Shown here: one piece after another, positions 1-7,722 of the stretch
How the letters are laid out: each line of letters starts with the position of its first letter
Position numbering within the stretch: position 1 is the stretch's first letter
NCBI GenBank assembly: GCA_934247855.1
Contig: CAKQKA010000056.1
Span: forward strand, 1-11,517
Origin: an uncultured Clostridia bacterium
GTDB lineage: Bacteria; Bacillota; Clostridia; Christensenellales; Borkfalkiaceae
DNA length: 11,517 bases
Direction of reading: 5' to 3'
Position numbers and translations under genes: made by a program
The notes under the pieces: generated by a model
What the model was told of the DNA's origin: nothing
What the model saw: the letters and a program-made list of their open reading frames with translations, nothing else
The model's database searches: none

Positions 1-2681
1 GCAACAGTTTTGCCGCCGACGTTATTCTGGATGGTTATTTAACCGACGAACGTTATACCGAAAGCGACGTTATCTCGCTTGGAACCTGGGATGATTCAGA
101 CGTGGAAAATCAGGCTTTCGGTGCGATAGTGAACGACATAAACGATTACGCGAACACCAAACGTGCGATAATAAAAATGTTCCGCGGCGAAATAGGCTTG
201 CATTTCGGCTTTGAAGTGAAAGATTCCGACCTTGCTTATTCCTCGCTCGAAGACGGCGATCCCGCAATATGGACGGACAATATTCTCGTAAATTTATGCA
301 CGGCGATCGACGGAGCCGAAGTGCCTATGTCGGACGATTATTATCTTATGGTTACGGCGTTCGGCAATTACTGTTTCCGCCGCGGAGCAAACGCTGCCGG
401 AATGTGGGGCGCATGGAGCGGAATTCTCGATTATCAGGCAGCCATTCATAAAGACGGCGATACGATTACGGGGTTCGGCGTGGAACTTGTAGTACCGTAT
501 GCGCAGATAGGCATAACAAAAAACGATCCTGTCGGCGTAACGTTCCGTTCGTGCGACAGATCGTCGGCAAACGGAGTGATGATCGAGCGCGAATGGCTTT
601 ACGGTGGGGGCGTTCATCATTTTAATCGTCCAAACGATTACGTTATATGGGGTGAAGACAACGTTCTTTACGCATATTATGATTATCGTATGCCCGACGT
701 AACGATTAAAGGCACCGTGACCGACGCTATAACCAATATGCCGCTCGGCGGCTTAACCGTTGCGGACGGGATAGTTTCTCAGGAAAACGGCGAATTTATC
801 GTTTCCGACGTAAACGCAAACGTCGATTACATTTTTGAAATTTCGGACGAGCGTATTATAGGCACGCAGACGTATGTCGTAGACAAAAACGTAATGCGAG
901 CCAAAAAGGGCGGTATTGTCGCCGTTTCGATTTCGCTTCTGACAAAAGAAAATAAAATCACGCAAAAAATCACGGGACAGGTCGATTCGATAGCTTCTTT
1001 GGGAAGCGCGTTCGTAAAGGCAGGCGAAAGCACGGCGAGAATAAACGCGGACGGAACTTATGAAATAGAATGTACGTTTGAACGCGAGGTCATGCCGCTC
1101 GAATTTTATTTGAACGAAAACGCGCCCGCATTTGTAACCGAAATTTATCTGACCGATGCGATTAAAGGAAAAATCACCGTAGATGCCGAGATCCCGTTGA
1201 TATCGGAATTGCCTTCCGCATTCGGAGCGGAAAAATCGGCAAAAGCCTTTGTGGGCTGGTGTGCGGACGGATTGTTCGTAAGAATAACAACTGCGGGAAC
1301 AACAAATGGTTTCGGTGTTGCGCTTTCCGCTGACGAAGAAACCGGTAAAGTTGTTTTATATCACTCGTTCGGCACTATGTGCATAACCGATTTTGTATCG
1401 CAAAGTTGGAATTACGCCGCTCCGTCGGCGTTCGGTTCGGTTGCAGATATTCATAAAAACGCGCAAGGGCTTACGGCGTATACATTCACCGTTCCTTATT
1501 CGGTTATCGGAACATCCGAACCCGAAAAAATAAGGGTTGCACCGTTTGAGTATGCGTCGTCGGGTGCTTTTGAATGGTATACGGATGAAGACGGCACAGC
1601 ATACCCGTTCGGAAATGCCGCTACGTTGAAATATTACCCCGTTCTTAATAAAGACGCTACGGTTGAATTTACAAAACCCGAAACGACTACTTCGTCTTAT
1701 AATGTAACGTTATCGGGCAAGACGAATGCCAAAGTACTTCTCGAACGCGTCGAAGGCAGACGTAACGGAATAAAAATTACGATAGACTACTCCGCAGCGC
1801 AAGGATTTTGGGGGTTCGGCGTGATGCTCGGCAATTTTGAAAGCGGTGCGGGCATAACTCAACTGTACGTTCCGGGGCACGGAACGATAGACCATCGTGC
1901 TTATGGCGACTGGAACTGGGCGGGAAATTATCAACCCGCTGCGTCGCTCGGCGTAGAGGCTGCCGAAACGGTTGTTGAAAACATAAGCCGTATTACATTA
2001 TTTTACTCTTACGAGACGCTTTGCGGCGAAAAATACGGTTTGAACATAACTGCCGGAAGCAAAAGCATAGGCGTGCAGTTTTTTGAATACGTAACCGATG
2101 CAAGCGGTAATCTTTACGGCTCGTATAACTGCGTTATTTCAGATGGCAGTACCGTTGCATTCGACACGGGCGTTGCGAATTTTTTGAAATGGCAGTTTGT
2201 AAAATCGGAAGAAAAAGCAATTTACGAATATAACGATCTCGGCGAAAGCGTGTCAAAAGTTACGGTTACCGTTCTCGATGACGGCGTAAAATTCACGTTT
2301 GTATCAACCGAAACGGCAAATACGTTCGGTTACGGCGTATGCTTGCAGGCAACGGGAGGAAATGCGATTTCCGTTCTGTATGCGACCACGGGCAATATGG
2401 CAAAGCAGTCTTACGGAGATTGGGCGTGGGGGTATAACCTTCCGACAGCTTACGGCATAACCGCAAGCAGAACAACGGTAAACGGCGAAACCATATCCGA
2501 GTTTTTTATCCCGAACGGAGTTTTAGGCGTCGAAAGCGTCACCGAACTCAAATTTTGTTTGTTTGAAACGGTAAACTCGGGCGGCTCGCAATACGGAATC
2601 TATAATTGTTGTAAAAACGGCGAAACAGAAATCGCCATAGACGGCGGAACTCAAAACTTTTTAACCGTAAATGTGGAATAA
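1..2681 (+). CDS. Multi-modular carbohydrate-binding-like surface protein (5' partial)
   Basis: The reading frame is open from the first full codon at position 3, so the gene begins before the window; 892 residues are visible and the GTG at 102 is only an internal valine. Numbering from position 3, residues about 8-220 look like a CBM9/DOMON-type beta-sandwich, opening with VILDGYLTD and carrying GEIGLHFGFEVKDSDL. Residues about 230-398 hold two small Ig/carboxypeptidase-regulatory-like beta modules (IKGTVTD... and KITGQVD...). Three diverged tandem units of about 155-170 residues follow (about 403-555, 565-735, 738-892). Each has an FGV/FGYGV strand, an aromatic loop (QSWNYA, YGDWNWAGNY, YGDWAWGYN) and a closing strand plus Y/F-G-x-Y segment. 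No catalytic domain or anchor is visible, though either could lie upstream. The next gene starts 13 nt downstream, which suggests co-transcription. Binding of extracellular glycan is inferred from fold and context; the ligand is unknown. Confidence 0.85.
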   Translation, partial: NSFAADVILDGYLTDERYTESDVISLGTWDDSDVENQAFGAIVNDINDYANTKRAIIKMFRGEIGLHFGFEVKDSDLAYSSLEDGDPAIWTDNILVNLCTAIDGAEVPMSDDYYLMVTAFGNYCFRRGANAAGMWGAWSGILDYQAAIHKDGDTITGFGVELVVPYAQIGITKNDPVGVTFRSCDRSSANGVMIEREWLYGGGVHHFNRPNDYVIWGEDNVLYAYYDYRMPDVTIKGTVTDAITNMPLGGLTVADGIVSQENGEFIVSDVNANVDYIFEISDERIIGTQTYVVDKNVMRAKKGGIVAVSISLLTKENKITQKITGQVDSIASLGSAFVKAGESTARINADGTYEIECTFEREVMPLEFYLNENAPAFVTEIYLTDAIKGKITVDAEIPLISELPSAFGAEKSAKAFVGWCADGLFVRITTAGTTNGFGVALSADEETGKVVLYHSFGTMCITDFVSQSWNYAAPSAFGSVADIHKNAQGLTAYTFTVPYSVIGTSEPEKIRVAPFEYASSGAFEWYTDEDGTAYPFGNAATLKYYPVLNKDATVEFTKPETTTSSYNVTLSGKTNAKVLLERVEGRRNGIKITIDYSAAQGFWGFGVMLGNFESGAGITQLYVPGHGTIDHRAYGDWNWAGNYQPAASLGVEAAETVVENISRITLFYSYETLCGEKYGLNITAGSKSIGVQFFEYVTDASGNLYGSYNCVISDGSTVAFDTGVANFLKWQFVKSEEKAIYEYNDLGESVSKVTVTVLDDGVKFTFVSTETANTFGYGVCLQATGGNAISVLYATTGNMAKQSYGDWAWGYNLPTAYGITASRTTVNGETISEFFIPNGVLGVESVTELKFCLFETVNSGGSQYGIYNCCKNGETEIAIDGGTQNFLTVNVE

Positions 2682-2682
2682 A

Positions 2683-2687
2683 GGGAG
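2683..2687 (+). promoter_or_regulatory. Ribosome binding site fixing the lipoprotein start at 2695
   Basis: GGGAG sits 7 nt before the ATG at 2695. An in-frame ATG at 2671 overlaps the end of the upstream gene and would place this SD inside the coding region. It would also add eight residues ahead of a canonical lipoprotein signal, so 2695 is the better start. Confidence 0.7.
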
Positions 2688-2694
2688 AAATATT

Positions 2695-5322
2695 ATGAGT
2701 AAAATTAAAAAGATATCGGCTGCGCTGCTTACCGCCGCGATGCTTTTTTCGGGCTGTTCGGGCGAGCAGGCAAACGGAATTTCGCTTGACGAGATAAAAG
2801 ATTATACACCTGTGAATCTTCAGACCGAATATTATGATAATTATGATTTTAACGCTTACTATAACAAGGAGGAAAGCGAAAAGCATCTTCCGGGGCAAGG
2901 CGTGTTCGGCACCGGCAACGCGTTTATTTTACGATATAACGGGCTTTATTACATGTACGTAGGCTCGTCGAATAACATGTCGCAGTCAATGCCGTGCTGG
3001 GTTTCGGAAGACCTTATATATTGGAGCAAACCCGACAACGGCGTTACGCCTGCCGGCACCTGCGCGGACGATCCGCGGCTTTATTATGCTTATCCGCCTT
3101 GCGTAAGACAGTTCAACGGCAAGTTTTATATGTATGTTTATCTTAAAAACGACGTTGTAACGCAAGGTAACTACATTTTAAAAGCCGATTCGCCTGTCGG
3201 TCCGTTCGAGTTTGTTACCGGTGACGACGGCAAGCCCGTTTGTTATACCATCGAAGCGACGACTACTAATATCGACTGCGATATTTTTATAGACGACAAC
3301 GAGGACGTATATTTTATGAGTGCGCATCAGGACGCCTATTTTACGGGAATACGGGCGTTCAGAATGCCGTCGATGGACAAAATAAATTACGACGAGAACA
3401 GTTATATCAACATTGCCGAAAGTTCGGTCGGCGGCTGGACGGAAGGTAACGGAATGTTCAAGCGCAACGGCAATTATTATCTGATGTTCACAGGTTCCGA
3501 CATATTGAGCCCCGGTTATTTAACCCATTATGCGGTTGCCGAAAACGACAACTGGAAAAACGCGTTCGGCACGGATGAAAAAACGGGCGCAAAGGGGTTT
3601 AATCAGGGAATCGATTGGCCTATGGGCTGTGAAACCGATCCCGAATTTTACTCTTTGGGACATGCGACTTCGGTTTTAGGCCCCGATATGGATGCGCTTT
3701 ATTATCACTATTTCAGCGTAAATACGGCAGGACCTAACTGCACGTTTGCGATCGACCGTTTAATTTTTAACGGTACGGCTATGGATAGCGCGCAGACGCA
3801 ATATCACTCGGTGAAACCCGCTATGCCGTTTGTTTATTCGTATTCGCCGACGGCAAGCGACGAATTTGTTGCCGAAAACGGAAAAATTCTTTCAAAAAAA
3901 TCTCACGGCAGAAATTTTTCGGCAGAATATAATTTCAAAGGGAACGACGTAAAATGCGTTTTCGGCTATAAAAACGAGCAAAATTACGGCTATGTAACCT
4001 GCGACGTTACGGCAAAAACCGTAACTCTGCACACCATTGAAAACGGCACGGATAAACAGGTTGCGCAGGGCGAAATTGTCAGGAACTATAGTGAAGACGC
4101 GCTGAAAACTTTAAGAATTGCATATCGTGACGGCAAAGCCGACGTTTATTTCGACGATCTCAAAAAGATATCCGACGCGATGCTTTCGGTTGAAAGCGGT
4201 GCGGCAGGGTACGTTTATGGCGGCGATGCCGAATTCTGCTATACTGCCGTTTCAAATGCGGCAAAAGGTATAAGCGATGCTGTAGAACCTAAACTTCATT
4301 ATATTAACATCGGCGCCGAAAGTTATTTACCCGCGGGGATAATCGAAGGGCATGGTTCGTCTTTTAACGGCGATAGCGGATACCGTCTTACGGACGAAAG
4401 CGAATATGGCGGAAAATATACGGGAACAGGGCAGATAAAACTTGAAAATGCAGGCGATCATGCCGATTTTCTTGTGGATTTCGATCAGACACGCAACAGT
4501 GCGGAAAGCGGTTACTACACGCTTTATATGACGCTTAACAAAAATCAATGCGGCAAGACGTTCGGCGTAAGAGTGGACGGGGGCAGAATCATGCCCGTAA
4601 AAGTTCCTTCCGTTAATCCGGACAACGGTGCTTCGCTTATAAAAACGCCTATAGCGCAAATTCCCGTAGAAAAGGGCGTTCGCGAGATATCTGTTATCGA
4701 TCTGGGCGAAAATTTCGCATTCCATTCGTTCACGTTCGTAAAGAGCACGGGCAAAAATTTCAGCTACGAACAATCGCTTAACGTCGCACCTGAAAAAGGC
4801 ATGGAACAGCTTACTTTATGGCGGTTCGATAAACAATCGGGCGACGAGGAAAATTCGCTCGTTTCGCGTGAAGGGGTAAGGTCGCTCGTTTATTTCGGCA
4901 ATGCTGCAATAGAGAATTACACCGTAGAATGTGATTTCAGACTTAATACCGACAGCATAAACAGCGCAGGTTTTATAATTCAGGGCAACAGATATTCCAA
5001 TTCGGCATACATTACCGAAGATTACAGGCACATCCAGGGCTATTATTTATCGATCGGCAAGCGTATGGTAAAAATCGAAAAATTAAACTATACGCACAGC
5101 GACGGCAATGCCGCGGCAAAACGCGCGTCGATAAACATAGGCGAATGGAATCACGTTAAAATCGAAGTTAACGGCTCAACGCTTAAAACTACGGTTTCTT
5201 CGTCTTCGGGTGAAAGCGTAACTCTTGAGTTTACAGATGATTTCGCGCTTTCAGGCGGACGTTTCGGTTTTTACACTTCGGGTGCGTCGGCTTCGTATAA
5301 AAACTTGAAAATAAGCGGCTGA
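2695..5322 (+). CDS. GH43-like five-bladed propeller lipoprotein with C-terminal beta-sandwich domains
   Basis: The 875-residue product starts with a lipoprotein signal peptide (KIKK, hydrophobic stretch, lipobox F-S-G-C with Cys21), so it should be membrane-anchored outside the cell. Residues about 50-385 resemble GH43-type propellers: FILRYNGLYYMYVG, SEDLIYW, FNGKFYMYVY, NIDCDIFIDD and EGNGMFKRNGNYYLMF. Asp194 fits the pKa-modulating Asp and Glu250 the catalytic acid. The usual first-blade Asp-Pro (catalytic base) reads Asn75-Ala76. About 385-532 is a LamG/concanavalin-like sandwich. About 533-690 is a CBM6/CBM35-like jelly roll (IGAESYLPAG, GYYTLYMTLN, FGVRVDGG). About 695-875 is another concanavalin-like domain of the DUF1080 type. 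Family knowledge suggests arabinan, xylan or related furanoside/pyranoside targets, but the substrate cannot be read here. The Asn substitution leaves open a binding-only role. Confidence 0.85.
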   Translation: MSKIKKISAALLTAAMLFSGCSGEQANGISLDEIKDYTPVNLQTEYYDNYDFNAYYNKEESEKHLPGQGVFGTGNAFILRYNGLYYMYVGSSNNMSQSMPCWVSEDLIYWSKPDNGVTPAGTCADDPRLYYAYPPCVRQFNGKFYMYVYLKNDVVTQGNYILKADSPVGPFEFVTGDDGKPVCYTIEATTTNIDCDIFIDDNEDVYFMSAHQDAYFTGIRAFRMPSMDKINYDENSYINIAESSVGGWTEGNGMFKRNGNYYLMFTGSDILSPGYLTHYAVAENDNWKNAFGTDEKTGAKGFNQGIDWPMGCETDPEFYSLGHATSVLGPDMDALYYHYFSVNTAGPNCTFAIDRLIFNGTAMDSAQTQYHSVKPAMPFVYSYSPTASDEFVAENGKILSKKSHGRNFSAEYNFKGNDVKCVFGYKNEQNYGYVTCDVTAKTVTLHTIENGTDKQVAQGEIVRNYSEDALKTLRIAYRDGKADVYFDDLKKISDAMLSVESGAAGYVYGGDAEFCYTAVSNAAKGISDAVEPKLHYINIGAESYLPAGIIEGHGSSFNGDSGYRLTDESEYGGKYTGTGQIKLENAGDHADFLVDFDQTRNSAESGYYTLYMTLNKNQCGKTFGVRVDGGRIMPVKVPSVNPDNGASLIKTPIAQIPVEKGVREISVIDLGENFAFHSFTFVKSTGKNFSYEQSLNVAPEKGMEQLTLWRFDKQSGDEENSLVSREGVRSLVYFGNAAIENYTVECDFRLNTDSINSAGFIIQGNRYSNSAYITEDYRHIQGYYLSIGKRMVKIEKLNYTHSDGNAAAKRASINIGEWNHVKIEVNGSTLKTTVSSSSGESVTLEFTDDFALSGGRFGFYTSGASASYKNLKISG

Positions 5323-5323
5323 T

Positions 5324-6223
5324 ATGGATAAAAGCATAGTATTTTTAACCGACGATTTCGGCGAAAAACTCGTGCTTGAAACGGCGGCTATGGGCGCGCG
5401 TAAAATATATTTGCATGCCAATCCGTTTAAAACGACAGTAAAAGAGTTTATCGATTTTAGAATTAAAAACCAAAAATTAATCGATAAACTCGAAAAAGGC
5501 GGCATTGCGGTAGAATATCAATTGCATGCGGTTTCTTATCTTTTACCGCGCGTGCTGTTTAAAAGCAAACCCGAACTTTTTTTGTCGGATGAAAACGGCT
5601 GTAAAAACAGTGCGTTCAATTGTTGTCCGTCGAGCGGCGAAGCTTTAAAAAATATTGAGGAAAATGCCGAAAAGCTCGCTTTTTTGCTGAAGCAAAAAAC
5701 AAACCGTTATCATATATGGGTGGACGACGACCTCGGCGCGGATATTCGTTGCAGATGTGAAAAGTGCAAAGATTTATCTGCGTTCAGGCAAAATTCGATT
5801 ATTTGCGAAGCAATAACGCGCGGTATAAAAAAATATGATGAAAAAGCGGAAAACGCATTGCTTTTATACGGCGAAGAACCGGAGTTTCGCGATGCGCCGG
5901 AAAATGCTTTTATAGAATTTGCGCCGTTTAAGCGCGAACACGCAATACCATTAACAAAAGGGAAAAAGAACGCATTTTTTGCGGATAAACTTAAAAAATT
6001 AATATCGGTTTACAGGGCGGATAAAGTTTCGGTTCTCGAATATTTTTTAAGTTTCGACTTCAATGGTTTTTTACGTGGCGACGGAGCGTCGAGGGTAGAA
6101 AAAGACGTGGAGTTCTATATAAACGCAGGAGTGACCGATTTAACTACGTTCGCGGTTTTTGCGAGTGCTTCCACAGAAGAAAAACTTGACGGAATAAAGA
6201 AATATTTTAAAATTTTAGGATAA
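5324..6223 (+). CDS. DUF4838-type TIM-barrel hydrolase-like protein, copy 1
   Basis: This 299-residue protein has no signal peptide and starts 1 nt after the lipoprotein stop, so it is probably translationally coupled and cytoplasmic. It matches the core of DUF4838 (a family placed among GH20/GH67-like barrels) as I recall it. The signs are EYQLHAVSYLLPR early, a CPSSGEAL segment with Cys101, then HIWVDDD (Trp132, Asp134-136), and a CRCEKC cluster (Cys143, 145, 148). LEYFLSF follows near the C-terminus, with an EFAPFKREH strand in between. Known DUF4838 proteins often carry extra N-terminal domains; this one is only the barrel. The conserved acidic pair and Glu residues suggest a glycosidase, and the CxCxxC a possible metal site, but no reaction is established. 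It is clearly paralogous to the next gene. Confidence 0.85.
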   Translation: MDKSIVFLTDDFGEKLVLETAAMGARKIYLHANPFKTTVKEFIDFRIKNQKLIDKLEKGGIAVEYQLHAVSYLLPRVLFKSKPELFLSDENGCKNSAFNCCPSSGEALKNIEENAEKLAFLLKQKTNRYHIWVDDDLGADIRCRCEKCKDLSAFRQNSIICEAITRGIKKYDEKAENALLLYGEEPEFRDAPENAFIEFAPFKREHAIPLTKGKKNAFFADKLKKLISVYRADKVSVLEYFLSFDFNGFLRGDGASRVEKDVEFYINAGVTDLTTFAVFASASTEEKLDGIKKYFKILG

Positions 6224-6239
6224 TTATTCGGAACAATTT

Positions 6240-7190
6240 ATGAAAGGCAACAGCAGTATAATAATTATTAACAGAGATTTGTGCGAAGAATGGCTTGGCG
6301 TTTTAAAGGAGTGCGGTATCGGAACGATAGGGCTTCATTCGCTTTATCAATACGGCGGAATCGACGAGTTTTTAAACTGGCTTAATCGTGCGGACGTTAG
6401 AAATCTATTGCAAAAATTCAAAAATGCCGGAATAGAAATCGAATATCAGTTACATGCGGTTAACTGGTTGTTGCCGCGCGGGCTTTTTTCGGTTCACCCC
6501 GAGTGGTTCAGAACCGATAAAAACGGCGTGCGCGTTTCCGATTGGAATCTGTGCGTTTCGTCGGCCGAGGCTTTGGAATACATAGAGAATTCGGCATATC
6601 TTCTTGCAAAAATGCTCGAACAGTCGTCTCATAACTATTATATCTGGGGCGATGATTGCATAGGAAGCGTTTGTTATTGCGAAAAATGTTCAAAAATAAG
6701 CGGAGCAGACCAGAATATGATTATTATGAAACATGTTTTAAAAGGTTTGAAACGTTACGATAAAGACGCAAAACTTGCATTTTTGTCTTATCAGGACTCA
6801 TTCGGCACGCTTACCGTTCCGCCTGAAAAAGATATGTTTTTAGAATTTGCCCCCATAGACCGCGACCATTTTTCGCCCATCTGTTCGGATGACGAAAAAA
6901 ATCGCAGGAACTGCGAAATTTTTGAAAACTTAGGGCAGATTTTCCATGGCGATAAACACGTTCTCGAATATTATCTCGACGTTTCGTATTATTGCGGCTG
7001 GAAGCGTGAAAACGTAAAAGATTTAGTATTGGATACCGCTGTTTTAGAAGAGGATCTTAAATATTACAAATCCCGCGGAGCGACTTGTTTAAGCACTTTT
7101 GCAGGATTTATCGACGCCGGTTGGCTCAAAGAATTCGGAACCGAAATAATTAAAAAATACGCCGGGATAGTAAAAAAATATTTTAATTAG
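6240..7190 (+). CDS. DUF4838-type TIM-barrel hydrolase-like protein, copy 2
   Basis: This 316-residue cytoplasmic paralog of the preceding gene begins 16 nt after it, behind only a weak SD (GGA ending at 6232). It shares the same order of landmarks: EYQLHAVNWLLPRGLF, an LCVSSAEALEYIEN segment, YIWGDD (Trp136, Asp138, Asp139), CYCEKC (Cys145, 147, 150), LEFAPIDRDH and VLEYYLDVSYY. The third Asp of copy 1's DDD is Cys140 here, and the loop after the LEFAP strand is longer, so the two copies probably differ in substrate or work in sequence. It is the last gene of the first operon and is followed by a strong terminator. Cleavage of an imported oligosaccharide is inferred from context; the family has no assigned reaction that I can state with certainty. 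Confidence 0.85.
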   Translation: MKGNSSIIIINRDLCEEWLGVLKECGIGTIGLHSLYQYGGIDEFLNWLNRADVRNLLQKFKNAGIEIEYQLHAVNWLLPRGLFSVHPEWFRTDKNGVRVSDWNLCVSSAEALEYIENSAYLLAKMLEQSSHNYYIWGDDCIGSVCYCEKCSKISGADQNMIIMKHVLKGLKRYDKDAKLAFLSYQDSFGTLTVPPEKDMFLEFAPIDRDHFSPICSDDEKNRRNCEIFENLGQIFHGDKHVLEYYLDVSYYCGWKRENVKDLVLDTAVLEEDLKYYKSRGATCLSTFAGFIDAGWLKEFGTEIIKKYAGIVKKYFN

Positions 7191-7232
7191 AAAATCAATA
7201 GAAAACAGCTTATAAAAGAGTTACATGGGCGA

Positions 7233-7271
7233 AAAAAACACCGCAAAAGACACAACTTTGCGGTGTTTTTT
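7233..7271. terminator. Bidirectional intrinsic terminator
   Basis: A perfect 15-bp stem (7233-7247 with 7257-7271) encloses a 9-nt loop. Its core is ACACCGCAAA/TTTGCGGTGT. The arms end in a run of A on the left and T on the right, so a U-tract exists on either transcript. It lies 42 nt after the stop of the second DUF4838 gene and 30 nt after the end of the convergent small gene. Confidence 0.93.
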
Positions 7272-7300
7272 CAGTGTAAAAACAAAAACGGACAACGCCG

Positions 7301-7495
7301 TTATTTGCGTTTTTTTTCTATCAGCGGAAGGTACTCGGGTATTTTATCGCTTTTTATTTTCATGATCGGGTGCTTTATATCGTCGAAATACAAAAACAAG
7401 ACAGATTTGCCGTCAATCTCTAGTATTTCGTAACCGATCAGTTTTTCGTCATAAATCATATTTTTTGCAACGGCGTGATAGTTGAAATATCCCAT
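7301..7495 (-). CDS. Small conserved-looking protein of unknown function (about 64 aa)
   Basis: This is an independent gene rather than a shadow, because no + strand gene covers it. The product begins MGYFNYHAVAKNMI and contains a hydrophobic strand (SVLFLYFDD), HPIMKI and YLPLI, ending in a basic KKRK tail. The pattern F-N-Y-H-A-x-A-K ... YFDD ... HPxM ... EYLPL reminds me of short clostridial proteins, some of which carry the doubtful label delta-VPH; this is from memory and unchecked. An in-frame GTG at 7519 would add eight residues but lies only a few nt from the expected transcription start set by a perfect TATAAT, so the ATG at 7495 is preferred. A TTG at 7501 is also possible. No signal peptide or membrane segment is evident. 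It faces the first operon across the shared terminator. Confidence 0.72.
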   Translation of the reverse strand: MGYFNYHAVAKNMIYDEKLIGYEILEIDGKSVLFLYFDDIKHPIMKIKSDKIPEYLPLIEKKRK

Positions 7496-7530
7496 AATCA
7501 ATAAATTGCCCAACCTCACGTTTTTAATTC

Positions 7531-7536
7531 ATTATA
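7531..7536 (-). promoter_or_regulatory. Minus-strand -10 box for the small gene
   Basis: The minus strand reads a perfect TATAAT here. No good -35 is found at 16-18 nt, so activity may be weak or need an activator. The predicted start near 7524 gives a leader of roughly 29 nt before the ATG at 7495, containing the purine-rich GTGAGGTTGGG. Confidence 0.5.
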
Positions 7537-7571
7537 GCGCGCTTTAATTTTTCCGTTACTTTTTTGTTTTT

Positions 7572-7585
7572 TGTAAACGCTTATT
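7572..7585. promoter_or_regulatory. cre-like catabolite-control box
   Basis: TGTAAACGCTTATT matches the Firmicute cre consensus TGWAANCGNTNWCA at 12 of 14 positions; the last two bases differ. It lies 42 nt upstream of the -35 of the esterase-fucI promoter and also upstream of the minus-strand TATAAT. A CcpA site would fit a sugar-catabolism locus, but one degenerate match in an AT-rich gap is weak evidence. Confidence 0.4.
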
Positions 7586-7626
7586 TCTTTTTTAAAGAAA
7601 AAATGCACAAAAATCGCTTTTACCTA

Positions 7627-7655
7627 TTGTAATTATTTACTGTATGTGATAGAAT
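7627..7655 (+). promoter_or_regulatory. Promoter of the SGNH hydrolase-fucI-manA operon
   Basis: TTGTAA (7627-7632) and TAGAAT (7650-7655) are separated by exactly 17 nt, and TGA directly before the -10 provides an extended -10 TGn. This fits a housekeeping sigma-A promoter, with transcription starting near 7662 and a leader of about 60 nt. The SD TAAGGA at 7708-7713 precedes the ATG at 7723 by 9 nt. Confidence 0.75.
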
Positions 7656-7668
7656 GAACGAGGTGTGA

Positions 7669-7691
7669 GCGTAGGCAAAATTGTCTTATGC
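7669..7691 (+). other. Possible 5' UTR hairpin
   Basis: GCGTAGGC (7669-7676) can pair with the segment ending at 7691 (GTCTTATGC), using two G-U pairs and one bulge, around an AAAATT loop. It would lie close to the mRNA 5' end and might stabilise the transcript. It does not resemble a riboswitch I know. Confidence 0.25.
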
Positions 7692-7722
7692 ACATACGTA
7701 AATTAACTAAGGACAGACAAAA

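Noticed and set aside
102..2681. GTG at 102 as the true start of the first gene
   Set aside because: The frame is open back to position 3, the upstream residues belong to the same CBM9-like domain, and no SD precedes the GTG.
1209..2681. Recent DNA-level tandem duplication within the first gene
   Set aside because: The three modules are similar only as proteins; I see no long shared nucleotide stretches, so the duplication is old.
2671..2697. ATG at 2671 as the lipoprotein start
   Set aside because: It overlaps the upstream stop, lacks its own SD, and puts GGGAG inside the gene; the ATG at 2695 gives a standard lipoprotein signal.
4327..4773. 148-codon minus-strand frame inside the lipoprotein gene
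   Set aside because: It is antisense to the CBM6/35-like domain and shows no domain features or SD.
7583..7602. TTTCTTT-TTT-AAAGAAA inverted repeat as a terminator or operator
   Set aside because: The stem is purely AT-rich with a 3-nt loop and no gene ends beside it; in such an AT-rich gap this is expected by chance.
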